Below are positions 1-7,905 of a stretch of 25,425 nucleotides of DNA, piece by piece; position 1 is the stretch's first letter, and each line of letters starts with the position of its first letter. A program made the position numbers and the translations under genes. Below the pieces are notes generated by a model that saw only the letters and a program-made list of their open reading frames with translations, searched no databases and was not told the DNA's origin. The DNA is from Planctomycetota bacterium (lineage in GTDB: Bacteria; Planctomycetota; Planctomycetia; Pirellulales; Thermoguttaceae), in assembly GCA_023621895.1 (NCBI GenBank), contig JAMOAF010000787.1:1-25425 (forward strand), read 5' to 3'.

Positions 1-1616
1 ATCCCGTCGCCCATGATCAGGTCGAACCCGGCGGGGAAATCCGGGCTCGTGGGGTAGACGTCGATCAGCTTGGCCGTGAAGTCGGTATCCACGGCCGAGG
101 AGGAGGCCCAGAGTTTGACTTGGATCGGACCGATGATCTCCGTGTCCCGCTCCAGCGGCGGCGTCATGAAGACCACGATGTCGTTGCGGGCGGAGAGTGG
201 AAGGGGCGCCGGCCAGGTCCACGTGTGCTCTCCGCCCCACTGGTTCCAGGCCCCATCGGTCATGATCTGCCGCGCGCAGCAGGTGCAGCCGCCGATCGTG
301 GGCACGGGGTTGCGGGGATCGAACTCGAAGGTTGTCGAGGCTGTTTTTTCGCCGGGCGGATCGGCGCCCAGGCCGCCGCCCGCGTGGAGGTAGTAGTTCG
401 TCGGTTTCGCACGGGGCAGTGGATAGTCCGGTTCGTCGCGCCAGTAGCCACCGTGGTAGAGGTGGCCGGCCTTGGTCTTGTGGCCATCGCCGGTGCCCAT
501 CACGAACATCCGCACGGGAGTCCGGAAAGGCGGGTTCTCGTTGAAATCGCCGCCGGCGCCTTTCAGCCAGCGGTCGAACCATTCGCGGCGGATTGCCGAC
601 ATGTCCACGGCGGCATCCGGGCCGAAATCAACCTGGCCGTGCGACCGGTCCTGCATGTGGTGAATCCACGGCCCCATGATCAAGTACACGGGGCCTTTGA
701 TGGTGTGCCTGAGGGCCATCCACGTCTCCGTGGTGCTGCTGCTGAACAGGTCGTACCATCCGCCGATCATGAACACCGGCAGGTCCTTGTGCTCGCCGGC
801 GTACTGGATGATGTTGCTGAACCGCCAGAACTCGTCGTTGCGGCGATGTTCGAGCATGTCGATCAGCATGTCCTCGTACTCCGAGGCGATCCGCAGCGGC
901 GTCAGCCCTCGGCGGAGCGGCAGGTTGAGCAGGTAGTGCCGGCGATCCTTGGATTGTTGCTCCAGGGCGGCTCTCAGGGCCGGGTCGCGCGCTTGGCGGC
1001 TCCCCTGGGCGGCGTTGTCGAAGATCCAATCCCAGACCCGCAGGCGGAAAGCGCCACCGTAGATCGTCGCGCCAATGCCGTGGTTGATCGAGGGATCGGC
1101 GGGCGTAATCGTCGTCAGGTGGGGCGGCCGCGTCATGGCCGCCAGGTGCTGCGTGGCGCCGACGTAGGAGCAGCCCATCATGCCGATCTTGCCGTCCGAC
1201 CAGGGTTGTTCAGCGATCCACTCGATGGCGTCGTATCCGTCCTGGCGGTCGTCGCTCATCCAGTGCCAGATGCCCTCCGATTCGCCGCGGCCGCGCGTGT
1301 CTTGGCGGACCACCACGTAGCCGAAGGGGACGTAGTGCTTCGGGTGGCACTCGGCGATCGTGGCGACCTTGCCGTAGGGCGTGCGGCTGAAAACGACCGG
1401 GAAGCGGCCCTCGACCGCCACGCCATTGCGAGCCGGCAGGTAAATGTCCGTCGCCAGCTTGACGCCGTCGCGCATCGGAACCATCACGTTGCTCCGGGCG
1501 ACGACTTCGTACTCCGGTTGCTCGCCGCACCGCGCGCTGGTCGAACAGCACGACAGAACACTGACGACCGCACACAAACCTGCGATCGCGCGAAAAGGAT
1601 AGAGGGCGATGTTCAT
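1..1616 (-). CDS. CocE/NonD-type secreted serine hydrolase (alpha/beta hydrolase, S15 family), partial at 3' end
   Basis: Reading the minus strand from ATG at 1616 gives about 538 residues with no stop before the window edge, so the C-terminus is missing. The start is supported by AGGAG at 1626-1622, five bases upstream, and by a signal peptide in residues 1-30 (hydrophobic, ending CSTSARCGEQ). The S15/CocE hallmarks follow: 'VPMRDGVKLATDIYLP' near residue 46, the nucleophile elbow GCSYVG with Ser150, 'IGGWYDLF' with Asp289 and 'GPWIHH' with His319/His320, which fit the Ser-Asp-His triad. The end of the visible sequence ('IIGPIQVKLWASSSAVDTDF') is the start of the jelly-roll C-terminal domain of X-Pro dipeptidyl-peptidase-like hydrolases. 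Such enzymes cleave acyl esters or amides; the substrate here is unknown. It lies 44 bp downstream of the TIGR03009-type gene on the same strand and is probably co-transcribed with it. Confidence 0.93.
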   Translation of the reverse strand, partial: MNIALYPFRAIAGLCAVVSVLSCCSTSARCGEQPEYEVVARSNVMVPMRDGVKLATDIYLPARNGVAVEGRFPVVFSRTPYGKVATIAECHPKHYVPFGYVVVRQDTRGRGESEGIWHWMSDDRQDGYDAIEWIAEQPWSDGKIGMMGCSYVGATQHLAAMTRPPHLTTITPADPSINHGIGATIYGGAFRLRVWDWIFDNAAQGSRQARDPALRAALEQQSKDRRHYLLNLPLRRGLTPLRIASEYEDMLIDMLEHRRNDEFWRFSNIIQYAGEHKDLPVFMIGGWYDLFSSSTTETWMALRHTIKGPVYLIMGPWIHHMQDRSHGQVDFGPDAAVDMSAIRREWFDRWLKGAGGDFNENPPFRTPVRMFVMGTGDGHKTKAGHLYHGGYWRDEPDYPLPRAKPTNYYLHAGGGLGADPPGEKTASTTFEFDPRNPVPTIGGCTCCARQIMTDGAWNQWGGEHTWTWPAPLPLSARNDIVVFMTPPLERDTEIIGPIQVKLWASSSAVDTDFTAKLIDVYPTSPDFPAGFDLIMGDG

Positions 1617-1660
1617 GGTGACTCCTAGCCGTAGTGGCCCGGAGTCTTTCGCCCCGGGGG

Positions 1661-2731
1661 CTACTGTCTGCTCGCCGCTGCCGGCCGGTTTCCCACCTCG
1701 GCGGCGGGGATTTGCTCCACGTGCTTTTTCCATCCGACCGGGATCTTAACCTGGAACGGATCGTTGAGAAAGCGGTCAAGCAGGTTGTTGCTGTTGATCT
1801 TGACCTTGGTGAACTGGTAGCGGTGCGAGTCGGTGCCGTTGGGCATGACCAGCATCATCGCCGTGGGCTGCATGTCGGCCAGGCGGATGATCACCTGGGC
1901 ATTGCGGAAGTTTCGGGCTTCGTCCTGGTAACGCGGCCAGGCGTCGATGCAGACGTGGCCCTCGGCCAGGCCGGAGAAATTCACCAGGCGGATGAAATAG
2001 CGGCTCTTGAGATTCGCATGGTCGGGATTGAAGAGAAACGGCAGCAGGGCCCTGACGAGGTCTTCGCCCTTCATGTCGTCGGAGAGGCGGTGCTGAATAA
2101 CGGTCTTCCCCGGATAATCGAACTCGTAGATCGAGTTGCCGTCGCAGACCCAGCGTTCCGCCCGCTGGCCTTCGACGAACTTGTTTTCGACGTACTCGCC
2201 GTGGATGGCGAACATCCACTTGTCGGGGGCGGAGAAACACGCCTCCCCCTGGTCGATATGAAGGGGAACGTCCGGTGATGAAGAGAACGCCGGCACAAAG
2301 TCGAAACGGAAGAATTCGCAGGCGAACCGTTGGCGTTTCTTGCTCGCCTCCTCCCATTGCTGGAGGACCTCGTCGACCTGGGCCTCCTGGTTGGGGGTAA
2401 GTTGGAACGGCGCGGAAGCCGTTGTGAGCGGCGCTTGCCGCTCGAGGGTCGGCGTGCTGCGAGGCACGATGCTTGCCGGGCCGGGTGACATCGGCTGACC
2501 GGCCGATGGCTGAGATGCTGGAAGACTCTGTGGAATCTGGGAGGGATGCGTTGGCTGGGCCGGTTGGGGAGACGCCTGGACGCGTTGGGCTCCCGGTTGG
2601 CTGGCTGGCTGGTTGTAGGCGGGGGCTGGTGGCTGGGCGTAGTAGGGCTGCTGAGCACGGGCGGATCCGTGACTACCGCCAACGAGGATGGCGAGGATAG
2701 CGAGGATGGTGATCCGTCGGATCGGCTGCAT
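1661..2731 (-). CDS. Secreted TIGR03009-type planctomycete protein
   Basis: The product is 356 residues with an N-terminal signal peptide (MQPIRRITILAILAILVGGSHGSARA, residues 1-26), a low-complexity Pro/Gln/Ser-rich segment (about 28-110) and a folded domain (about 112-335). The domain opens with 'LTPNQEAQVDEVLQQWEEAS' and has 'ERWVCDGNSIYEFDYPGK' in the middle, a pattern I recognise as the planctomycete family TIGR03009. That domain resembles LolA-like lipoprotein-carrier folds, but its function is unknown. The start at 2731 is preferred over the in-frame ATG at 2743 because GGAGG lies inside the longer reading, six to seven bases before 2731. It is followed after 44 bp by the CocE-type hydrolase, and upstream on the same strand lies a repeat-filled spacer and another secreted protein gene. 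A lipid or cell-wall role is inference only. Confidence 0.88.
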   Translation of the reverse strand: MQPIRRITILAILAILVGGSHGSARAQQPYYAQPPAPAYNQPASQPGAQRVQASPQPAQPTHPSQIPQSLPASQPSAGQPMSPGPASIVPRSTPTLERQAPLTTASAPFQLTPNQEAQVDEVLQQWEEASKKRQRFACEFFRFDFVPAFSSSPDVPLHIDQGEACFSAPDKWMFAIHGEYVENKFVEGQRAERWVCDGNSIYEFDYPGKTVIQHRLSDDMKGEDLVRALLPFLFNPDHANLKSRYFIRLVNFSGLAEGHVCIDAWPRYQDEARNFRNAQVIIRLADMQPTAMMLVMPNGTDSHRYQFTKVKINSNNLLDRFLNDPFQVKIPVGWKKHVEQIPAAEVGNRPAAASRQ

Positions 2732-2975
2732 GGGTCCCTCCAAAGTCTATGCTGGCTGGCGCGAGGGTTGCACGGGGCAGACCCCCGGACCGTAGAATCG
2801 GCGACGTGGTCGAAGGGGTCGCACTGCCCTTTGGGCAGTAGCAGGCGTGAGTCTAGCAAGAACCGGCCTATCGCCCCAGACCGATTCGCAGCCAAGAGCC
2901 AAAAGGACAAGGTTCAATATCCAAGGTTCAAAGCACGAGTCCGAGTCAAAAACTGAACCCTGAACCCTTCCCCGC

Positions 2976-3229
2976 CGTTCCCAAGCCGGAGCTTGGGAAC
3001 GAGTCTGAGGCAAAAAACTGAGCCCCGAACCCTTCCCCGCCGTTCCCAAGCCGGAGCTTGGGAACGAGTCTGAAGCAAAAACTGAACCCCGAACCCTTCC
3101 CCGCCGTTCCCAAGCCGGAGCTTGGGAACGAGTCTGAAGCAAAAACTGAACCCTGAACCCCGAACCCTCAATCCCGAACCCCCAGCCCCGAACCCTTCCC
3201 CGCCGTTCCCACTCCGGAGCTTGGGAACG
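2976..3229. repeat. Array of four 26-bp palindromes (GTTCCCAAGC family)
   Basis: Copies lie at 2976-3001, 3041-3066, 3105-3130 and 3204-3229. Each has the arm CGTTCCCAAGC, the loop CGGA and the arm GCTTGGGAACG, giving a perfect 11-bp stem with a 4-nt loop. The fourth copy has a decayed left arm (CGTTCCCACTC) while its right arm is intact. Spacing is 65, 64 and 99 bp; the longer interval is explained by an inserted run of heptads. The linker AGTCTGAAGCAAAAACTGA is shared with minor changes. The identical palindrome occurs again at 7714-7739. Confidence 0.95.
3148..3196. repeat. Seven-unit heptad tandem repeat GAACCC(T/C)
   Basis: Seven consecutive 7-nt units can be read: GAACCCT, GAACCCC, GAACCCT, CAATCCC, GAACCCC, CAGCCCC, GAACCCT. 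They separate palindrome copies three and four and account for the longer distance between those copies. A shorter pair of units is at 2954-2967. Confidence 0.9.
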
Positions 3230-3246
3230 AGTCTGAAGCAAAAACT

Positions 3247-3281
3247 GAACCCTGAACCCCGAACCCTGAACCCTCAATCCC
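3247..3281. repeat. Second GAACCC(T/C) heptad run, five units
   Basis: The units are GAACCCT, GAACCCC, GAACCCT, GAACCCT and CAATCCC, ending five bases before the stop codon (on the minus strand) of the 3287-4444 gene. It therefore forms the immediate 3' untranslated region of that gene. Confidence 0.9.
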
Positions 3282-3286
3282 GGCCC

Positions 3287-4444
3287 CTACTGCGCCTCGG
3301 TCTGCGCCACGCCAACGGTTCGGGCGTTGATGATCCGAGCGGCCTCGGATTGGATTCGAGCGATCTCGGCAACGGTCGCTTCGTTGGTGGCCATCATGTT
3401 GTCGATCGCCTGCTTCATGGTGTCGATCGCGGCGGCCAGGGCGGTCTGATGGTTTTGGACGGCGTCGCGCTCGCGGCGGACCAAGGTGAGTTCCTGCTGC
3501 AAATCCTGGATTTCCTGTTGGCGCGCCTGTTGAAGCCCTCGCGCATCGGCGAGCGACTCGTCGAGAAATTGCTTGTCGCGATTGGCGATTTCGATTCGCG
3601 CCTGCGTATTGGAGCGGAGGCGGCGCATTTCGCTGAACAGGGTGCTGTAATCGCGAAGTTGGCGGACGTACATGCCCTTGCCGTCGGTGACCTCGGTTTC
3701 GACCCCTTGCTCGTTGCGAATGATATTGCCATTCTCGTCGACCAGCAGGACTTTGCCTCGGAGTCCCATCTGTTCGGCGTCCTGCTTGAGCATCACCTTG
3801 CCATCTTTGCTGTACTCGGCGAAAGACGACTCGGGAAACATGGCTTTGATTTCGTCATCGCTGAGGCCGGCGAGGATTTCGTGGCTATCGGCGGGCATGA
3901 GTTCGAGGAGACGCCACGTGGTGCCCGCCTGCTGGCTATCCTGGACTCGCTTAAGCTCCGCCGGCGAGAGCTGCACGCTGGGATTGAGTTCCAACTGGGT
4001 GCCGGCGACGTTGGCGACGGTGAACTGGCCAAGGTACCGTCCCCCCTCGGAAGTTGGTTTTTCCTCAAAGGCGTGAAGGACGGATTGGCTTTCCGCGGCG
4101 TTTGGTACTGCGGTCTCGATGCGGATTCGGATGCGGTCCTGCTTGGTGGCGGGATCCTGGTCCTTGGTCACCTCCATCGGCCGGGCGCCCGTCAGGACGC
4201 GGCCGCGCCCGATGAGCAGTTTGTAGAGTTCGAACGAGACCTGGCGGAGTCCCATTTCGCCGGACGCGGAGTCCCCATCGAGGAGGTTTTTGGCGCGCTC
4301 CTGCTCCGCGGCGATGGCCTTCTCATGGGCGTTGTAGGATTCTCGCCAGAAGCGATGGGCCTGGAGGGCTCGCGCGCTCAAGACGAACAACGCCAATGCG
4401 GTGACGAAGATGCACCCCAGCAGGACTTTATTCCAGATGCTCAT
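3287..4444 (-). CDS. Membrane-anchored helical protein of unknown function
   Basis: The product is 385 residues. Residues 6-26 (KVLLGCIFVTALALFVLSA) form a single transmembrane segment or uncleaved signal anchor. Next comes a charged helical part, a mixed central part with short beta-like stretches ('GKVLLVDENGNIIRNEQG') and a long predicted coiled coil (about residues 255-370) rich in Gln, Glu, Arg and Ala. The pattern suggests a periplasmic or envelope-facing scaffold held in the inner membrane by its N-terminus. No catalytic motif is recognised, and I cannot name a family beyond a planctomycete conserved hypothetical. The start has no strong Shine-Dalgarno sequence, but the anchor begins right after it and no better upstream start exists. 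It is the first gene of the minus-strand group and is divergent from the TolC-like gene. Confidence 0.82.
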   Translation of the reverse strand: MSIWNKVLLGCIFVTALALFVLSARALQAHRFWRESYNAHEKAIAAEQERAKNLLDGDSASGEMGLRQVSFELYKLLIGRGRVLTGARPMEVTKDQDPATKQDRIRIRIETAVPNAAESQSVLHAFEEKPTSEGGRYLGQFTVANVAGTQLELNPSVQLSPAELKRVQDSQQAGTTWRLLELMPADSHEILAGLSDDEIKAMFPESSFAEYSKDGKVMLKQDAEQMGLRGKVLLVDENGNIIRNEQGVETEVTDGKGMYVRQLRDYSTLFSEMRRLRSNTQARIEIANRDKQFLDESLADARGLQQARQQEIQDLQQELTLVRRERDAVQNHQTALAAAIDTMKQAIDNMMATNEATVAEIARIQSEAARIINARTVGVAQTEAQ

Positions 4445-5014
4445 TGCGTCTTAAGCCACGTCTGAAGGGTTTGCTGCCAAGTTCCCGGCACTACGGCCCC
4501 CGATGGGAGAATCCTTTTCCCGCCACAAAAGCATAGGTCTTTTTGAAGTAGCTCATCCCAAGACTACACGCAATCCTCCACCAGCCCCAGACGGGACTGG
4601 ATTGGCGGATTGGCCGGTAGTGTGGGGAGTGGCTCCAAAACTCGATCCTATTTCGCGCCTATGGGAATGTCAAGTTTCCGCTTTTGCGGAAAGTTTTCCG
4701 TAAACGCTGGATTTGGCAAGACTTCCGAAACGCGGCCGAATCGCTGCAATCGTTCTCCGTGGCACAATGCTTAAAGAAGGAGAAAGTCATACACCGAAAC
4801 CAATTGCTGGGGGGACTTGCGCTAATACCCGTGCAATCGAAACAATCGCACCCCCCTATTGGCGGATATTCGCCGAATGGCAGAGGTTGGAGGCGAGAGG
4901 GAGGTTTCTTGCCACCGGTTCACTGCCCACCCCAAAGTTGAGGCGATACTCCCCGCGACAACTCGCATCGTGGACCAGACCCGACGGCCCGTACCGTCGT
5001 CAGGAAGCGACCCT
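4445..5014. other. Divergent intergenic region (570 bp), no gene seen
   Basis: This lies between the divergent starts at 4444 (minus) and 5015 (plus), so promoters for both directions should be here. I could not identify a -35/-10 pair with confidence. Open frames in the region have no coding-like composition, ribosome site or recognisable domain. The one clear structure is the hairpin at 4675-4692. Confidence 0.7.
4675..4692. other. Perfect 7-bp hairpin with TTTT loop
   Basis: The arms TTTCCGC (4675-4681) and GCGGAAA (4686-4692) enclose the loop TTTT, followed by G and then TTTT at 4694-4697. It resembles a short intrinsic terminator or a palindromic protein-binding site. It is mid-way in a divergent spacer, 230 bp from the minus-strand start and 320 bp from the plus-strand start, so an operator or a leader structure is as likely as a terminator. 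Confidence 0.5.
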
Positions 5015-7606
5015 ATGTTCGACCACGGCAGAGACGCCCCATGCGGCGCCATGCGCAGATGGATTGCCATGGCTGGATTGATCCTCTTGGTTCCCGGACT
5101 GGCGGCTTGTAGCCGGGACCACTACCGGCGGCAGGCGGATCGGGAGGTGCAGTGCCTGATCGAGTCGGGGGCCAACGACCCGCGATGGCCGCTTAAGGAC
5201 TACACGATCAACGCCGACAAGCGGTCGCGGTATTTCGATCCCCACGATCCGGATTGCCCGCCGATGCCGCCCGACGATCCGGTCTCGCATCAACTCATGC
5301 ACTGCGTTGATGGAAAGCGCGGTTGGAAGCACTGGGACAAGTGCGGGAAGACGAACCAGGTGGAGAGCCCGAACTGGAAAGCCTTCCTGCCGCTGTCGGA
5401 GGACGGGTGTCTGGTGCTCGACCGGACCGCGGCGATGCAGCTTGCGCTGATCCACTCGCGCGAGTATCGCCAGGAGGTTGAGGACCTTTATCTTTCCGCC
5501 TTGAACGTGACGTTTGAACGGTTCCAGTTCGACGTGCAGTTTTTTGGCGGCAACGACACGTTCTTCACGACCACGGGCCCCCTGGGAGGGGATGTCTCGT
5601 CGTCGAGCCAGCTTTCGAACGATGCGGCTTTGAGCGCCCGAAAGAACCTCGCCGCCGGCGGGGAACTGCTCGCCGGGGTAGCCAACTCGATCGTCTGGGA
5701 ATTCAGCGGTTCCGACGGCTATCGGGTGAGCACTCCGCTGACCTTTGCGCTGACTCAGCCGCTGTTGCGCGCGGCCGGCCGCGCGGTGGCCATGGAAAAC
5801 CTCACCCAGTCGGAGCGTAACCTGCTGGCCAATATCCGCCAGATGGAGCGTTTCCGCCGCGGTTTTCATGCCGCGATTATCTTTGGGCGGACCGGCGTGG
5901 TGGGGCCGACTCCCGGAGGCGTGGGGCTTCCCTCGGTCAGTGGCAGCTTCACCTCCCGCGCCTCGGGGTTCGTGGGTCTGCTGACCACGGAGGTTAACAT
6001 CCGCAACCTGGAAAACAACGTCGAAAGCACTCGCGACAGCCTCAGCCTGATGGAGGCCAATTTCGACGCCGGCCAGGTGCAACTGGACCAGGTCCAGCGA
6101 GTTCGCCAACAACTCTACAGCGCGCAGAGCCGATTGCTGGAACGGCGCGCGGGCTACGAAAACCAGCTCGACAGCTACAAGCTGACCCTCGGACTGCCGC
6201 CGGATTTGAAGGTCCGCATCGAGGACCCGATGCTGAAACAGTTTAACCTGATCGATCCGGAACTGACGGCAGTCGAGGAAGATCTCGACCAATTGCTGGA
6301 GGTGTTCCGCGACGAGGATACCCACCCGACGGTCGCACTAAACCAATACGACCGGCTGCTGCCGATCCGCGACCGCTGCGCGGCCCAGATCAAGATGATC
6401 GAGAACGACCTGGTTCTGCTCGACCAGGCCTTGCCGCGCCGCGAGGTGAACCTGCGGATGCTGGCGTCGCGCCCGGAAGCGCGGAACCGCGAAATCGACC
6501 CCGAAACGTTCAGCATCGAAGACCTGCACAAGCGTCGGGCGGAGATGATCGACAATCTCAAGACGACGACGAAGAACCTGGAGGGCACCTTCGCCGCGAT
6601 TGAGGCGATCGCTCGAACAAGACAGGCCGACGCGGCCAATCCGGCCATCGTCAGCACCGAGGCGCGCGGCGCCCTGGTGGACCTGCTCACGCTCTTGAAG
6701 GACCAGTTGCTCGAGATGTCGCTGCTTGAGGCAAAAATCCGGCTCGACACGGTCTCGCTGGTTCCCATCGACATCACGGCCGAGAGGGCCTTGGAGATCG
6801 CCCGGGAGCACCGCCGCGACTGGATGAACGCCCGTGCCGCGCTGGTCGACCAGTGGCGGCAGATCGAGATCATCGCCAACGCCCTGCGGAGCGATCTGGA
6901 CCTGGTGGTCAATGGGCGCATCGATCCGGTCAGCGACAATTTCGGCGCGCCGAGCAATTACACCCAGGGAAGGCTCAGCTTCGGACTGCAATTCGACGCC
7001 CCCCTGACACGCCTGGCCGAGCGGAACGCCTACCGGCGGGCGCTGATCAACTACCAGCGGATGAAGCGAGACTACTACGCCTTCGAGGACCGCATCCAGC
7101 AATCGCTGCGTGATGCGGAGCGGGTGATCCGCCTCAGCCAACTCAACTTCGAGGTGCAGCGGGCCGGACTGTTCGTGGCGATCACGCGTGTCGACCTCGA
7201 ACGGCTCAAATTGACCAAGCCGGTTCAGGGCCGAGGCGGCGCGGCGATGGGATCGACCGCGGCAATCGACGTCCTCAACGCGTTGAACGACCTGCTTTCG
7301 GCCCAAGACACCTTCCTGGCGGCCTGGGTTGACTACGAAGCCCAGCGGATCAACCTGGACCTCGACATGGGCACGATGGAATTGGACGATCGAGGCATGT
7401 GGATCGATCCGGGGCCGATCATGGAGACCGGTCCGGCGCCCTCGATCGAGGTGGAGACGCTGCCGCCGGTCGCCCCTTCGCCCGTGCCGCCGGCGCCCGC
7501 CGCGGAACCGTCGCCCCCTATGGCTCAGGCCGCGCCGCCGGCGCCGCAGCCGCTGCCGCCGGCCCGAATCGCCTATGAACCCGTCCGGAGTGTTCAAGTC
7601 CAGTAG
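5015..7606 (+). CDS. Large TolC-family outer-membrane efflux-type protein with lipobox
   Basis: The product is 863 residues, against roughly 450-500 for a usual TolC. Two outer-membrane-efflux halves are visible. The first is about residues 125-420, from 'DRTAAMQLALIHSREYRQEV' through an amphipathic helix with 'QVQLDQVQRVRQQLYSAQSR'. The second is about 585-805, from 'ITAERALEIAREHRRDWMNA' to 'LSAQDTFLAAWVDYEAQRIN'. Between them is an extra helical segment of about 170 residues. The tail is Pro/Ala-rich. Near the N-terminus, 'LILLVPGLAAC' ends in a lipobox, so it is probably a lipoprotein like many TolC homologues. The start at 5015 has AGGAAG at 5002-5007, seven bases upstream; an alternative at 5051 (MRRWIAMAGL) gives a more classical short signal peptide. 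The much earlier in-frame ATG at 4859 is unlikely. No adaptor or pump gene is beside it, so the transported substrate cannot be guessed. Confidence 0.87.
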   Translation: MFDHGRDAPCGAMRRWIAMAGLILLVPGLAACSRDHYRRQADREVQCLIESGANDPRWPLKDYTINADKRSRYFDPHDPDCPPMPPDDPVSHQLMHCVDGKRGWKHWDKCGKTNQVESPNWKAFLPLSEDGCLVLDRTAAMQLALIHSREYRQEVEDLYLSALNVTFERFQFDVQFFGGNDTFFTTTGPLGGDVSSSSQLSNDAALSARKNLAAGGELLAGVANSIVWEFSGSDGYRVSTPLTFALTQPLLRAAGRAVAMENLTQSERNLLANIRQMERFRRGFHAAIIFGRTGVVGPTPGGVGLPSVSGSFTSRASGFVGLLTTEVNIRNLENNVESTRDSLSLMEANFDAGQVQLDQVQRVRQQLYSAQSRLLERRAGYENQLDSYKLTLGLPPDLKVRIEDPMLKQFNLIDPELTAVEEDLDQLLEVFRDEDTHPTVALNQYDRLLPIRDRCAAQIKMIENDLVLLDQALPRREVNLRMLASRPEARNREIDPETFSIEDLHKRRAEMIDNLKTTTKNLEGTFAAIEAIARTRQADAANPAIVSTEARGALVDLLTLLKDQLLEMSLLEAKIRLDTVSLVPIDITAERALEIAREHRRDWMNARAALVDQWRQIEIIANALRSDLDLVVNGRIDPVSDNFGAPSNYTQGRLSFGLQFDAPLTRLAERNAYRRALINYQRMKRDYYAFEDRIQQSLRDAERVIRLSQLNFEVQRAGLFVAITRVDLERLKLTKPVQGRGGAAMGSTAAIDVLNALNDLLSAQDTFLAAWVDYEAQRINLDLDMGTMELDDRGMWIDPGPIMETGPAPSIEVETLPPVAPSPVPPAPAAEPSPPMAQAAPPAPQPLPPARIAYEPVRSVQVQ

Positions 7607-7642
7607 CGCGGATGATCCGCGTAGAACGGAAATCTATTCCGT
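7607..7642. other. Two adjacent small hairpins directly after the TolC-like stop codon
   Basis: CGCGGAT (7607-7613) and ATCCGCG (7615-7621) form a near-perfect palindrome around one base. Folded as RNA it would give a 5-bp stem with an ATGAT loop. It is followed by ACGGAA (7626-7631) and TTCCGT (7637-7642) around ATCTA. The pair begins at the base after the TAG stop, which suggests a transcript-end or mRNA-stability structure. There is no U-tract, so a classical intrinsic terminator is not supported. Confidence 0.4.
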
Positions 7643-7643
7643 T

Positions 7644-7678
7644 TCCTCTGGTTCCCAAGCGTCCTCTGGTTCCCAAGC
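7644..7678. repeat. 17-bp direct duplication TCCTCTGGTTCCCAAGC
   Basis: The 17-mer occurs at 7644-7660 and again at 7662-7678, one base apart. The second copy includes the left arm of the palindrome at 7668-7693. The first copy therefore looks like a partial duplication of a palindrome end. Confidence 0.9.
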
Positions 7679-7739
7679 TCCTGCTTGGGAACCACCGCAA
7701 TGCGCGACCGGCGCGTTCCCAAGCCGGAGCTTGGGAACG
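7668..7739. repeat. Two further GTTCCCAAGC-family palindromes
   Basis: The first, at 7668-7693, has arms GGTTCCCAAGC and GCTTGGGAACC with loop TCCT. The second, at 7714-7739, has arms CGTTCCCAAGC and GCTTGGGAACG with loop CGGA and is identical to the three intact copies near position 3000. Both stems are perfect over 11 bp. A weaker echo, TCTGGGAACGA, follows at about 7764-7774. Confidence 0.95.
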
Positions 7740-7905
7740 AGTGAGGTCTGGGGACGAGGGTAGTCTGGGAACGAAAAGTAGAATCGCGATTGCCCTGTCA
7801 GCTTTCCGAAACGTCCCAGTATTGCCAGTCTTTTCAGTCGCTTTAATCGACAATCCCTGCATTATCGCTCCATTTCCAGATTTCCCATGAGTGACGGAAA
7901 CGGTT

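Larger units (their letters stand above)
2732..3286. other. 555-bp gene-free spacer filled with repeats
   Basis: No credible gene is seen here. From 2732 to 2940 the sequence is unremarkable except for two copies of AAGGTTCAA at 2909-2917 and 2923-2931. From 2941 to 3281 it is almost entirely repeats: four 26-bp palindromes joined by AGTCTGAAGCAAAAACTGA-type spacers, and GAACCC(T/C) heptads that run to within five bases of the stop codon of the 3287-4444 gene. Short open frames here translate to the repeat peptide 'RSQAPAWERRGRV' and are not treated as genes. Confidence 0.85.

Noticed and set aside
120..1628. A 502-codon plus-strand open frame opposite the CocE-type gene
   Set aside because: The minus frame has the complete catalytic triad and a signal peptide; the plus frame is a shadow.
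2976..3229. Possible CRISPR array because of evenly spaced repeats
   Set aside because: The spacers are near-identical to each other, the repeats are perfect palindromes, and no cas gene is present.
2747..3277. Small repeat-derived open frames with 'RSQAPAWERRGRV' peptides
   Set aside because: They are translations of the palindrome array with no ribosome site or conserved product.
4859..5014. Earlier in-frame start for the TolC-like gene
   Set aside because: It would put about 50 residues of unconserved sequence before the signal peptide; AGGAAG at 5002-5007 supports 5015.
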